From assembly GCF_001514145.1 (NCBI RefSeq), contig NZ_KQ948657.1, positions 957,663 to 1,021,662 on the forward strand: DNA of 64,000 bases. Reading direction: 5' to 3'. Below are positions 51,040-59,221 of this stretch, in pieces. Both the position numbers and the translations under genes were made by a program. This stretch comes from Streptomyces canus (GTDB taxonomy: Bacteria; Actinomycetota; Actinomycetes; Streptomycetales; Streptomycetaceae). Every line of letters starts with the position of its first letter. Positions within the stretch are counted from its first letter, which is position 1. The notes beneath the pieces are model-generated. The model ran no database searches. It was given only the letters and a program-made list of their open reading frames with translations, and was not told the origin of the DNA.

Positions 51040-51803
51040 GCCGGCATCACGGCGGGTACGTCCCCGTCGGGTCCCTTGTCGGCGGAGTCGCTGCGGCCGG
51101 CGACGACCGGACCGGCGCCGTCGGCAGCGGCGGCGGCCTCCTCACCGGCCTTGCGCTGCTCGTGGAAGGCGAGGATCTGCAGCTCGATGGAGAGGTCGAC
51201 CTTGCGCACGTCGACGCCGTCGGGCACGGACAGCACGGTCGGCGCGAAGTTCAGGATGGACGTGACCCCGGCGGCCACGAGCCGGTCGCAGACCGGCTGG
51301 GCGGCACCGGCGGGGGTGGCGATGACACCGATGGACACGCCGTTGTCCTCGATGATTTTTTCCAGGTCGTCCGAGTGCTGCACCGGAATGCCCGCGACGG
51401 GCTTGCCGGCCATCGCGGGATCGGCGTCGATCAGCGCCGCGACACGGAATCCACGGGACGCGAAGCCGCCGTAGTTGGCGAGAGCGGCGCCGAGATTACC
51501 GATACCGACGATCACAACCGGCCAGTCCTGGGTCAGGCCGAGTTCGCGGGAGATCTGGTAGACGAGATACTCGACGTCGTAGCCGACACCGCGCGTTCCG
51601 TAGGAACCCAGGTAGGAGAAGTCCTTGCGCAGCTTCGCGGAATTGACCCCCGCGGCGGCCGCGAGCTCCTCGGAGGAGACCGTGGGTACCGAGCGCTCCG
51701 ACAGTGCGGTCAGGGCTCGGAGATACAGCGGAAGCCTGGCGACGGTGGCCTCGGGAATCCCTCGGCTACGGGTCGCCGGTCGGTGAGTTCGGCCAGTTGC
51801 CAC
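51036..51803 (-). CDS. rex: Redox-sensing repressor Rex
   Basis: A 255-residue protein starting at GTG 51803 (V-A-T-G-R-T-H-R-P-A-T-R), as in the known Streptomyces protein; the track-length frame further upstream covers the operator and is rejected. The winged helix spans RLPLYLRALTALSERSVPTV and SSEELAAAAGVNSAKLRKDF, and the NAD(H) Rossmann domain has VVIVGIGNLGAALANYGGFA. Rex leaves DNA when NADH binds, de-repressing respiratory and haem genes. It is the first gene of the rex-hemA-hemC-hemD operon, overlapping hemA by four bases. Confidence 0.96.
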   Translation of the reverse strand: MATGRTHRPATRSRGIPEATVARLPLYLRALTALSERSVPTVSSEELAAAAGVNSAKLRKDFSYLGSYGTRGVGYDVEYLVYQISRELGLTQDWPVVIVGIGNLGAALANYGGFASRGFRVAALIDADPAMAGKPVAGIPVQHSDDLEKIIEDNGVSIGVIATPAGAAQPVCDRLVAAGVTSILNFAPTVLSVPDGVDVRKVDLSIELQILAFHEQRKAGEEAAAAADGAGPVVAGRSDSADKGPDGDVPAVMPA

Positions 51804-51879
51804 GGTGCTCCTGCGGGTAGAGCGGGGCTGTAGGCGGTCATGCGTCCCCAGACCGCCCCGTCGAAAGCAGGCTATGTCT

Positions 51880-51897
51880 TTGTGAACGCGTGCACAA
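51880..51897. promoter_or_regulatory. Rex operator (ROP)
   Basis: TTGTGAACGCGTGCACAA is a near-perfect fit to the known Streptomyces Rex consensus (TTGTGAA-N4-TTCACAA form), 77 bp upstream of rex. It implies autoregulation of rex and of the haem genes by the NADH/NAD+ ratio. Confidence 0.9.
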
Positions 51898-52038
51898 AGA
51901 TGGTGTCCGATTTGCCCGGCCAACGTGACCGGGGTCACGCGCGTCTCTCTCGGAGGCAAAACGGCACACTTCCCTCTTCAATCCCGCCCCCAGGACCACG
52001 TCGCCATCGATCCTAAGCGACCTGTCGGACCAGTTGGA

Positions 52039-52326
52039 CTAGTCCGTCAGGGCCTTGCGGAGGCGATCTTCGTTCACCCGCCAGAAGGTGTGCTGTTCAC
52101 CGTCGACGAGTACCACCGGGATCTGCTCCCAGTACTGATCGTGGAGTTGAGGATCCTCGTCAATGCTCTTCCGCTCCCACGGAACCCCGAGATCTCCACA
52201 CACCTTCTCGATCACGGACTGGGCGTCGTCACACAGATGGCAGCCCGGCTTGCGGATGAGGGTGACGAGCCGTTCCTCGGGAAGCCTGGCCGTCCTGCGG
52301 CGAAAGATGGGACTCATGTGGGCCAT
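52039..52326 (-). CDS. Glutaredoxin-like protein
   Basis: A 95-residue thioredoxin-fold protein: LVTLIRKPGCHLCDDAQSVI with the C-x-x-C redox pair, SIDEDPQLHDQYWEQIPVVL with cis-Pro, and DGEQHTFWRVNEDRLRKAL. This is the DUF836/NrdH-like family conserved next to rex and bldN in Streptomyces. ATG 52326 follows AAGGGCGAG; ATG 52317 is the alternative. The 235-bp gap to rex contains the Rex operator. Confidence 0.9.
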   Translation of the reverse strand: MAHMSPIFRRRTARLPEERLVTLIRKPGCHLCDDAQSVIEKVCGDLGVPWERKSIDEDPQLHDQYWEQIPVVLVDGEQHTFWRVNEDRLRKALTD

Positions 52327-52420
52327 TCTCGCCCTTGCTTAACGACACGGTCGCGGAGAGTTCACACCCTTCGAACCTCTCGACTCCGGAACCACCGAAC
52401 AGACTGGCTATGCTCACGCC

Positions 52421-53347
52421 ATGGCCGCTCTCGGATGGCTCACTCCCCGTAGGCGCTCCGCCACGGCGCGGAGCGTGTTGGCAGGCGAGGCCTCGGCAGA
52501 GGCTGCGCGCAAGTCCTCCCAGGAGGTCGAGGAGACCCCTGGTACGGAACCGGAGTCCCAGTTCCCGGTCCTGGGCGACGACAAGGCTGCCGCCTTCTTC
52601 GACCTGGACAACACGGTGATGCAGGGCGCCGCCCTCTTCCACTTCGGCCGTGGCCTGTACAAACGGAAGTTCTTCGAGACCCGCGAGCTCGCGAAGTTCG
52701 CCTGGCAGCAGGCGTGGTTCCGCCTCGCCGGCGTCGAGGACCCGGAGCACATGCAGGAGGCCCGGGACTCCGCGCTGTCGATCGTCAAGGGCCACCGCGT
52801 CGCCGAGCTCCAGTCGATCGGCGAGGAGATCTACGACGAGTACATGGCCGAGCGCATCTGGCCGGGCACCCGCGCGCTCGCACAGGCGCACCTGGACGCC
52901 GGCCAGAAGGTGTGGCTGGTCACAGCGGCCCCGGTGGAGATCGCCCAGGTGATCGCCCGCCGCCTCGGCCTCACCGGCGCCCTCGGCACCGTGGCGGAGT
53001 CGGTGGACGGCGTCTACACGGGCAAGCTCGTGGGCGAACCCCTCCACGGCCCCGCGAAGGCGGAGGCGGTCCGGGCCCTGGCAGCGGCGGAGGGCCTCGA
53101 CCTGTCGCGCTGCGCGGCGTACAGCGACAGCCACAACGACATCCCGATGCTCTCGCTGGTCGGCCACCCCTACGCGATCAACCCGGACACCAAGCTCCGC
53201 AAGCACGCCCGTCAACTGGACTGGCGCCTGCGTGACTACCGCACGGGCCGCAAGGCGGCGAAGGTCGGCATCCCGGCGGCGGCCGGCGTGGGAGCGGTGG
53301 CAGGCGGTACGGCGGCGGCGATCGCCCTGCACAAACGCCGCCGGTAG
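52421..53347 (+). CDS. HAD-IB family phosphatase with C-terminal hydrophobic tail
   Basis: A 308-residue protein. After a variable 45-residue start, AAAFFDLDNTVMQGAALFHF is HAD motif I (D-L-D-N-T), VWLVTAAPVEIAQVIARRLG motif II/III region and YSDSHNDIPMLSLVGHPYAI motif IV (D-S-x-x-D). This is the SerB-like HAD-IB group. The end GIPAAAGVGAVAGGTAAAIA is a hydrophobic segment followed by H-K-R-R-R, so the enzyme may be tail-anchored. It is the usual neighbour of bldN. Substrate unknown. Confidence 0.9.
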   Translation: MAALGWLTPRRRSATARSVLAGEASAEAARKSSQEVEETPGTEPESQFPVLGDDKAAAFFDLDNTVMQGAALFHFGRGLYKRKFFETRELAKFAWQQAWFRLAGVEDPEHMQEARDSALSIVKGHRVAELQSIGEEIYDEYMAERIWPGTRALAQAHLDAGQKVWLVTAAPVEIAQVIARRLGLTGALGTVAESVDGVYTGKLVGEPLHGPAKAEAVRALAAAEGLDLSRCAAYSDSHNDIPMLSLVGHPYAINPDTKLRKHARQLDWRLRDYRTGRKAAKVGIPAAAGVGAVAGGTAAAIALHKRRR

Positions 53348-53662
53348 CCGGGCGAACACGCCAATCCACCGGTTTTACGGGCGTAACCCCGTGTGCAGGC
53401 ACATTGGCTGCACACGGCCACAACACGCCCCGTTCCCTGGCAGAACACGACCGCTTTCGATCAACAACCGGTCACTCTCAGGCACTTGAACTGCTCCCAA
53501 TCGGTTACAGAAGCGACGTAATCGATGAATAGAGCAACTGGGTGTAGCAGGGCCTGCACTAAGCGTTATTCTCCTCAGACGCAATCCGGTACCCCTTCCG
53601 TCGCTACGACGGGTGAACGGTCCCGTACTGCACGTGATGGAAGCTCTGCCTCTGGGAGTCCC
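53348..53662 (+). promoter_or_regulatory. Long upstream region of bldN
   Basis: No coding sequence. A perfect inverted repeat GTGTGCAG / CTGCACAC lies at 53391-53398 and 53408-53415 (HAD terminator or operator). bldN is known in S. coelicolor to be under complex developmental control, including BldD, and this 315-bp leader is where such sites should be; I could not identify a specific site with confidence. Confidence 0.5.
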
Positions 53663-54436
53663 GTGTACCCACACGTCGGGGTTGACGCCTCGGGCCTGGC
53701 TACGCTGCGCGCAACGGTCCTGGACCTGTTGCGCGGCTTCGTCCCCACCGCGTACGCCGTCCCCGCCCTCGCCGCAGCCGCGGCACCGATCGGCCCGTGC
53801 TACGCACTGGCCGACGGTTCCGCGGCCGTCGGCAGACGAGGGCGTTCGACCGGCGCCGCCCCCGCCCGCCGTCCGGCTGCGGACAGCGACAGCGCCCGCA
53901 TGATGGACCTGGTCGAACGCGCCCAGGCCGGCGAGGCCGACGCCTTCGGCCGCCTGTACGACCAGTACAGCGACACGGTGTACCGGTACATCTATTACCG
54001 GGTAGGAGGTAAGGCCACCGCCGAGGACCTGACCAGCGAGACATTCCTGCGCGCGCTCAGAAGAATCGGCACGTTCACCTGGCAGGGCCGCGACTTCGGC
54101 GCCTGGCTGGTCACCATCGCGCGCAACCTCGTCGCCGACCACTTCAAGTCGAGCCGGTTCCGTCTCGAGGTCACCACCGGCGAGATGCTCGACGCCAACG
54201 AGGTCGAGCGCTCGCCCGAGGACTCCGTCCTGGAGTCGCTCTCCAACGCCGCGCTGCTGGACGCCGTCCGCCGGCTCAACCCGCAGCAGCAGGAGTGCGT
54301 GACCCTCCGTTTCCTCCAGGGCCTCTCCGTCGCCGAGACCGCCCGGGTGATGGGCAAGAACGAAGGCGCCATCAAGACCCTCCAGTACCGGGCCGTACGC
54401 ACACTGGCGCGTCTCCTCCCGGACGACGTCCGCTGA
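53663..54436 (+). CDS. bldN: Developmental ECF sigma factor BldN
   Basis: A 257-residue protein from GTG 53663. It has the N-terminal pro-region typical of BldN (HVGVDASGLATLRATVLDLL, then FVPTAYAVPALAAAAAPIG, about 85 residues) before sigma region 2 (EADAFGRLYDQYSDTVYRYI, EDLTSETFLRALRRIGTF) and region 4 (RRLNPQQQECVTLRFLQGLS, KNEGAIKTLQYRAVRTLARL). In S. coelicolor the pro-sequence is removed and BldN directs chaplin and rodlin genes for aerial growth. The longer frame to 53525 is rejected since the extra part is untypical. It is followed by its anti-sigma gene. Confidence 0.94.
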   Translation: MYPHVGVDASGLATLRATVLDLLRGFVPTAYAVPALAAAAAPIGPCYALADGSAAVGRRGRSTGAAPARRPAADSDSARMMDLVERAQAGEADAFGRLYDQYSDTVYRYIYYRVGGKATAEDLTSETFLRALRRIGTFTWQGRDFGAWLVTIARNLVADHFKSSRFRLEVTTGEMLDANEVERSPEDSVLESLSNAALLDAVRRLNPQQQECVTLRFLQGLSVAETARVMGKNEGAIKTLQYRAVRTLARLLPDDVR

Positions 54437-54669
54437 GAGCGCACGCCCGGTAACCGCCAACTCGCTCTCGGTGAAAGACCGTTGCCTTCCCGATCCGATC
54501 ATCCGCAGTCCGTAACCCAAGTGCCACGCCGCTCGTTGTGCGGGATGCAGGCTCCCTGTGGTCACTCCCTGGCCGACTTCGATCACTCGATCGTGTGCTT
54601 GTGGTCAGGGTGTGCAACCCTCAGGACCCCCTGGGGAGTCGACCGTCATGACGAGAGGAGGTGCCGCCA

Positions 54670-55881
54670 GTGATCGCGAACGTATCGGCGCACCGGCGGG
54701 CGAACGCCTTCGCCCAGGCCCTGGAGGAGCAGTCCGACCGGGACCCGGCGGCCGAGCAGTCCGAAGGACACCAGCCGGCCGCTGGGGAACACACCGGGCA
54801 GGACCGCCTGTTGACCCTCGCGGAGTGTCTTGGCGAGCTGCCCAGGCCTGAGCTGGACCCTGAGGTCAAGGTCGTCCAGCGAGCCCAGCTCGTGGCCGCG
54901 ATGGAGGCCATGCTGCTGGAGGGCGACGGGATGGAAACCGCGGTGCCCGAGCAACGGTCCCATCGGGCGGGAGCCGCCCACCGGGCCAGTCCGCTCGGGA
55001 AACTGCGACCGCGTTCCCGGCTCACCAAGGGCCTGGCCGCGGGCGGCCTGAGCGTCGGAGTCGCCGCCGGAGCCTTCGGCGGAGTGGCCGCGGCCAGCTC
55101 GGACGCCCTGCCCGGGGACTCGCTGTACGGCCTCAAGCGCGGCATCGAGGACTTCAAGCTCAGCTACCTGTCCGACGGTGACGACGAGCGCGGTGTCGCC
55201 TACCTCGACCAGGCCTCCACCCGGCTGAGCGAGGCCCGCCGCCTGATGGAGCGCGGCCGGGGCGGTCACCTCGACCACGAGTCCCTGAGCGAGATCCGCC
55301 GCGCCCTGTCCGGCATGCAGCACGACGCCGCCGAAGGCCACCGCCTGCTGCACGAGGCGTACGACCGCGACCCGAACTCCCTGGGCCCCATCCAGGCCCT
55401 CTCCAGCTTCTCGCGCTCGCACCGCGAGGCCTGGGGCGCGCTCCGCGAGCGGCTGCCCGTGCAGCTCGGCGATGTCAGCAACCAGGTGTCGTCGGTCTTC
55501 GACGCCATAGACGAAGAGGTCGCCCCGCTGCAGTCCCTCCTGCCCGAACCCCCCGCCCGCGGCGGTGGCTCGGGTCAGCGGCAGCGCTCCGGGACGGCGT
55601 CCGCCGACGCCTCGACCGGTTCCGGCCGGTCCACGGCTCCGGGCACCGGCGGCTCCTCCGAGCACAGCGGCGGCAGCAGCCCGAGCAAGTCGGCCACGTC
55701 CACCGGTGAGGACGACGGCCTGCTCGGCGGCAACACCGGTGGCCTCCTCGACCCGCCGAAGGCCACCGGCACCGCCACCCCGACCTCCCCCGCCCCGTCG
55801 TCCGACCCGGACGTCACCCTCCCGCCCCTCCTCCCGGGCCTCCTGCCCGGCCTGGGAATCGACGGCGAGAACTCGAACTAG
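54670..55881 (+). CDS. rsbN: Membrane anti-sigma factor RsbN
   Basis: A 403-residue protein from GTG 54670, eight bases after GAGAGGAGG; the GTG at 54661 overlaps that site. The cytoplasmic head (VSAHRRANAFAQALEEQ, LTLAECLGELPRPELDPEVK) binds sigma; one membrane helix follows (LAAGGLSVGVAAGAFGGVAA, near residues 120-140). The extracytoplasmic part is a DUF5667-type domain (ALPGDSLYGLKRGIEDFKLS, RLSEARRLMERGRGGHLD) with a Ser/Gly/Thr-rich disordered tail. In streptomycetes RsbN holds BldN inactive. It lies 233 bp after bldN and ends in a strong terminator. Confidence 0.93.
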   Translation: MIANVSAHRRANAFAQALEEQSDRDPAAEQSEGHQPAAGEHTGQDRLLTLAECLGELPRPELDPEVKVVQRAQLVAAMEAMLLEGDGMETAVPEQRSHRAGAAHRASPLGKLRPRSRLTKGLAAGGLSVGVAAGAFGGVAAASSDALPGDSLYGLKRGIEDFKLSYLSDGDDERGVAYLDQASTRLSEARRLMERGRGGHLDHESLSEIRRALSGMQHDAAEGHRLLHEAYDRDPNSLGPIQALSSFSRSHREAWGALRERLPVQLGDVSNQVSSVFDAIDEEVAPLQSLLPEPPARGGGSGQRQRSGTASADASTGSGRSTAPGTGGSSEHSGGSSPSKSATSTGEDDGLLGGNTGGLLDPPKATGTATPTSPAPSSDPDVTLPPLLPGLLPGLGIDGENSN

Positions 55882-55889
55882 CTCCTCCG

Positions 55890-55941
55890 GTACGACGACG
55901 GGGGGCGCCCTTCGTGGGAAGGGCGCCCCCCGTCGTCGTAC
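55890..55941. terminator. Perfect 24-bp terminator hairpin after rsbN
   Basis: The arms 55890-55913 and 55918-55941 are fully complementary with loop GTGG; GTACGACGACGGGGGGCGCC starts the left arm. It separates rsbN from the convergent acyltransferase region. Confidence 0.95.
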
Positions 55942-55952
55942 GACAGAAAAGA

Positions 55953-56160
55953 TCAGAAGAACACCGACCGCCGCTGCACCAGCACCTTGCTGAACATCAG
56001 CATCGGATCCTCCGCGGCCTCCGGCGGATAGCCGTCCGTGAGGATCGGCTCGCCGAACTGGATCGTCCACTTCGTCGGCAGCGGAACCGCGCCAAGGGGA
56101 CCCAGCCAGGGGACAGTCGGCGTCAGCGAGAAGTACGGGAACCCCAGCAGACGGGCCAAC
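55953..56160 (-). pseudogene. Tandem partial duplicate of the acyltransferase 3' end
   Basis: These 208 bp repeat 56249-56498 nearly identically, with one 42-bp in-frame deletion and few substitutions. The translation ends TDGYPPEAAEDPMLMFSKVL-VQRRSVFF; the intact gene has L-T-D-Q-V-R-E-Q-I-Q-H-T-L-Y-K between F-N and L-L-V-Q-R-R. The 88 bp between the copies (56161-56248) are of neither copy. No start codon and no upstream two thirds are present, so it is a relic, but its last codons and stop remain. Confidence 0.88.
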
Positions 56161-56248
56161 GACCGATCCACACGGCCGCCCTCGCACCGCTCCGCGGGCT
56201 TCGCACGGCTGCGCCGGACTCCGTCCGTCGGCTCCACACCCGGAGGAC

Positions 56249-57301
56249 TCAGAAGAACACCGACCGCCGCTGCACCAGCAACTTGTACAGCGTGTGCTGG
56301 ATCTGTTCCCTGACCTGGTCGGTCAGGTTGAACATCAGCATCGGATCCTCCGCGGCCTCCGGCGGATAGCCGTCCGTGAGGATCGGCTCGCCGAACTGGA
56401 TCGTCCACTTCGTCGGCAGCGGAACCGCGCCAAGGGGACCCAGCCAGGGGAAGGTCGGCGTCAGCGGGAAGTACGGGAACCCCAGCAGACGGGCCAACGT
56501 CTTCGCGTTGCCGATCATCGGGTAGATCTCCTCCGCGCCCACGATCGAGCACGGAATGATCGGGGTGCGCTGGCGCAGGGCCGTGGAGACGAACCCGCCC
56601 CGGCCGAAGCGCTGGAGCTTGTAGCGCTCGCTGAACGGCTTGCCGATGCCCTTGAAGCCCTCCGGCATCACACCGACCAGCTCACCGCGCCCCAGCAACC
56701 GCTCGGCGTCCTCCGCGCAGGCGAGGGTGTGACCGGCCTTGCGGGCGAGTTCGTTGACCACCGGCAGCATGAAGACCAGGTCCGCCGCCAGCAGCCGCAG
56801 GTGCCGGTTCGCGGGGTGCTGATCGTGGACGGCGACCTGCATCATCAGGCCGTCCAGCGGCAGCGTCCCGGAGTGGTTGGCGACGATCAGCGCGCCACCC
56901 TCCGCCGGGATGTTCTCGACGCCCTTCACCTCGACCCGGAAGTACTTCTCGTACACCGGCCGCAGCAGGGACATCAGGACCTGGTCGGTCAGTTCCTCGT
57001 CGTAGCCGAAGTCGTCGACCTCGTAGTCCCCGGTGAGCCGGCGGCGCAGGAAGCTGAGGCCTCCGGCGATCCGCCGCTCGAGGCCGCCCTCGTCGTTCGC
57101 CTGCTGCGGCGGCTCTTCCTCACGCGTCACAGGAACATCATCCTGCGCGGAGGCCCTGCTGGGCAGGGGCTGGACCTCACGGACCAGCGCGGGCTCGGAG
57201 CCCTTGCGCCGGCTCCCCGCACTACGGCGCCGCGCCGGCCGCTGTACGGCGCCTGCGCGGGACCGGTCGTCGTCGAACGGAATGACCTTGGCGTCCGCCA
57301 T
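56249..57301 (-). CDS. Lysophospholipid acyltransferase family protein
   Basis: A 350-residue PlsC-like protein. The basic/Arg-rich start (residues 1-60) is followed by EGGALIVANHSGTLPLDGLM with the H-x4-D catalytic motif, LLGRGELVGVMPEGFKGIGK with the P-E-G block, and TPIIPCSIVGAEEIYPMIG. It should acylate a lysophospholipid or related glycerol lipid at the membrane. It is conserved just downstream of rsbN in streptomycetes. Its final 250 bp have been partly duplicated to its 3' side. Confidence 0.9.
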   Translation of the reverse strand: MADAKVIPFDDDRSRAGAVQRPARRRSAGSRRKGSEPALVREVQPLPSRASAQDDVPVTREEEPPQQANDEGGLERRIAGGLSFLRRRLTGDYEVDDFGYDEELTDQVLMSLLRPVYEKYFRVEVKGVENIPAEGGALIVANHSGTLPLDGLMMQVAVHDQHPANRHLRLLAADLVFMLPVVNELARKAGHTLACAEDAERLLGRGELVGVMPEGFKGIGKPFSERYKLQRFGRGGFVSTALRQRTPIIPCSIVGAEEIYPMIGNAKTLARLLGFPYFPLTPTFPWLGPLGAVPLPTKWTIQFGEPILTDGYPPEAAEDPMLMFNLTDQVREQIQHTLYKLLVQRRSVFF

Positions 57302-57315
57302 CGTTGATGCGCTCC

Positions 57316-58377
57316 TCAGTTGGCGCTCTGCGTCGGGGGGTGGCCGCCGCCCGCGAGGGGCAGCGCGGCGATCCTGTCGACGGCCCCCGCGAGGGCCTCC
57401 GGCGGCAGCAGCCCCGGTCCCTGGCTGCGCGCGAACTCCGCGAAGGTCTCCGCCGTCGTGTACTTCGGCCGGAATCCGAGCGTCTCACGCATCTGGACCG
57501 TCGACACGACCCGGCCGTGGGTGAGCAGCCGGATCTGCTCGGGCGAGAAGTCCGTCATGCCGAGCGTCCGCACCAGCGACCCGGCCCAGGTGACGGCGGG
57601 CAGCAGCAGGGGCACGGTGGGCCTCCCGAGCCGCCGGGAACACTGCGACAGCAACAGGACCCCGTCGCCCGCGATGTTGAAGGTGCCGCTGTTGAGCGTG
57701 CCCCGCTCCGGTTCGTGCGAGGCGATCCTGAGCACCTCGATCACATCGTCCTCGTGCACGAACTGCAGCCGGGGGTCGTACCCGAACACGGTCGGCAGCA
57801 CCGGGAGCGTGAAGTACGAGGCGAGCGGGGTGTCCGCCGTCGGCCCCAGGATGTTGGCGAATCTCAGCACACACACGGCCACGTCCGGCCGCCGCCGCGC
57901 GAAGCCCCGCACATACCCCTCGACCTCGACGGTGTCCTTGGCGAAGCCACCGGACGGCAGGGACTTGGGCGGCGTGGTCTCCGTGAACACGGCGGGATCA
58001 CGCGGCGCCGAGCCGTACACGTTCGTACTGGACTTCACCACGAGCCGCTTGACGTTCGGCGACTTCTGACAGGCCCCGAGCAGCTGCATGGTGCCGATGA
58101 CGTTGGTCTCCTTGACCGTGGTCCGGCTCCCGCTGCCGAGCGCCATCGCCGTCACATCCAGGTGTACGACGGTGTCGGCGGCCGTCTCGGCCAGTACCCG
58201 CGCGATGCCGGGCTGCCTGATGTCCGCCTGGACGAAGTCGGCACCGCCCAGATGATGCTCCGGCGCCACCGCGTCCACGGCGATCACCCGGTCCACTTGC
58301 GGGTCACGCTGGATGCGTCGTACGAACCGGCCCCCCAGCTGTCGGGCCACTCCGGTCACGAGCACGACCTTTCCCAA
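57316..58377 (-). CDS. NAD-dependent epimerase/dehydratase (extended SDR)
   Basis: A 353-residue protein: KVVLVTGVARQLGGRFVRRI is the cofactor loop (T-G-x-x-x-x-x-G), VVHLDVTAMALGSGSRTTVK the following strand, and LVVKSSTNVYGSAPRDPAVF the Ser region. The Y-x-x-x-K pair of classical SDRs is not obvious in the usual place (F-A-K-D-T-V-E-V-E appears instead), so activity is uncertain. It is the conserved neighbour of the acyltransferase (14-bp gap, same strand). Confidence 0.85.
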   Translation of the reverse strand: MGKVVLVTGVARQLGGRFVRRIQRDPQVDRVIAVDAVAPEHHLGGADFVQADIRQPGIARVLAETAADTVVHLDVTAMALGSGSRTTVKETNVIGTMQLLGACQKSPNVKRLVVKSSTNVYGSAPRDPAVFTETTPPKSLPSGGFAKDTVEVEGYVRGFARRRPDVAVCVLRFANILGPTADTPLASYFTLPVLPTVFGYDPRLQFVHEDDVIEVLRIASHEPERGTLNSGTFNIAGDGVLLLSQCSRRLGRPTVPLLLPAVTWAGSLVRTLGMTDFSPEQIRLLTHGRVVSTVQMRETLGFRPKYTTAETFAEFARSQGPGLLPPEALAGAVDRIAALPLAGGGHPPTQSAN

Positions 58378-58552
58378 GATCAGCGCCTTCCTTCCAGCCG
58401 TGGTCCAGCCCTGGTGCCGCCCTGATACGGCACCGGTCCTGTGCCGCGTTCCCCGTGTGCCGCCAACTTAGCGGGTCGATGTTGCGCTGTGATGACTGCC
58501 CACTGCGCGAAGTGACGACATTCAGCCCATGCGCACGTCCTGACACGCGTAT

Positions 58553-58581
58553 GGCCCCCCACCGGCATTGGGTGGGGGGCC
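58553..58581 (-). terminator. Terminator after the bS22 gene
   Basis: GGCCCCCCACC pairs with GGTGGGGGGCC across a 7-base loop (GGCATTG). It lies 26 bp downstream of the small ribosomal gene on its strand. Confidence 0.8.
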
Positions 58582-58606
58582 ACAAAACACGCTTCCGCGG
58601 CGTCGC

Positions 58607-58705
58607 CTACTTCTTGTTGCGACGCTGAACGCGCGTGCGCTTGAGCAGCTTGCGGTGCTTCTTCTTGGCCATCCGCTTGCGCCGCTTCTTGATAACAGAG
58701 CCCAC
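58607..58705 (-). CDS. Micro ribosomal protein bS22 (AURKAIP1/COX24-like)
   Basis: A 32-residue, extremely basic protein from GTG 58705: [20 protein letters not shown], then [11 protein letters not shown]. It is almost identical to the actinobacterial 30S protein bS22 and to the AURKAIP1/COX24 domain of mitoribosomal proteins. It binds rRNA in the small subunit. It lies between the epimerase and BldC-like genes, as in other Streptomyces, and is short enough to be missed by automatic gene finding. Confidence 0.92.
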   Translation of the reverse strand: MGSVIKKRRKRMAKKKHRKLLKRTRVQRRNKK

Positions 58706-58882
58706 GACTACCCTCGCTCACTTCTCATCACTCGGTGCTGGGCGCCATGGGCCCATACGACCTTCGACGGGCTAGCCTACCCGCCCGAGCGCTGAGGTCG
58801 TAATCGAGGTGAACCGGGGAGATCAGGCAGGGGTCCACGAGTGCCCTGAGGCCCCCTTGAGACCTCCCCGAGTCCCTTGTCG

Positions 58883-59092
58883 TCAGGCCGTCTCCACCCC
58901 CACATAGCTCTCGCGGAGGTACTCGTGAACCGCGTTCTCGGGGACGCGGAAGGACCGCCCCACCCTGATCGCGGGCAGATGACCGCTGTGCACCAGTCGG
59001 TACACGGTCATCTTCGACACTCGCATCACCGAGGCGACTTCCGCCACGGTAAGGAACTGAACCTCGCTCAGAGGCCTCTGTTCAGCAGCCAT
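58883..59092 (-). CDS. Small BldC-like (excisionase-type) DNA-binding protein
   Basis: A 69-residue protein: LSEVQFLTVAEVASVMRVSK, then TVYRLVHSGHLPAIRVGRSF and VPENAVHEYLRE form a MerR/excisionase-like winged helix of the BldC family. It is the conserved BldC-like gene of the bldN region rather than bldC itself. ATG at 59092 is used; the longer frame to 59173 adds a non-family start. Likely a developmental regulator. Confidence 0.9.
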   Translation of the reverse strand: MAAEQRPLSEVQFLTVAEVASVMRVSKMTVYRLVHSGHLPAIRVGRSFRVPENAVHEYLRESYVGVETA

Positions 59093-59221
59093 GACACACC
59101 TGAACCTTCCGCACTCGACGGCCACCGGCTTCCCCTTCCGGTGACTCTTCGTCGCTGCGTGCTCACTCCCCAATGTAGGGGCGGGTGATGCAAGTGGGGA
59201 AGAGGTGCACCCATCGGCGGC

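Noticed and set aside
51804..51959. Longer start for rex
   Set aside because: It would place the Rex operator within the coding sequence; the known protein starts at the GTG at 51803.
53525..53662. Longer start for bldN
   Set aside because: The first 46 codons are not similar to known BldN; the GTG at 53663 gives the usual start.
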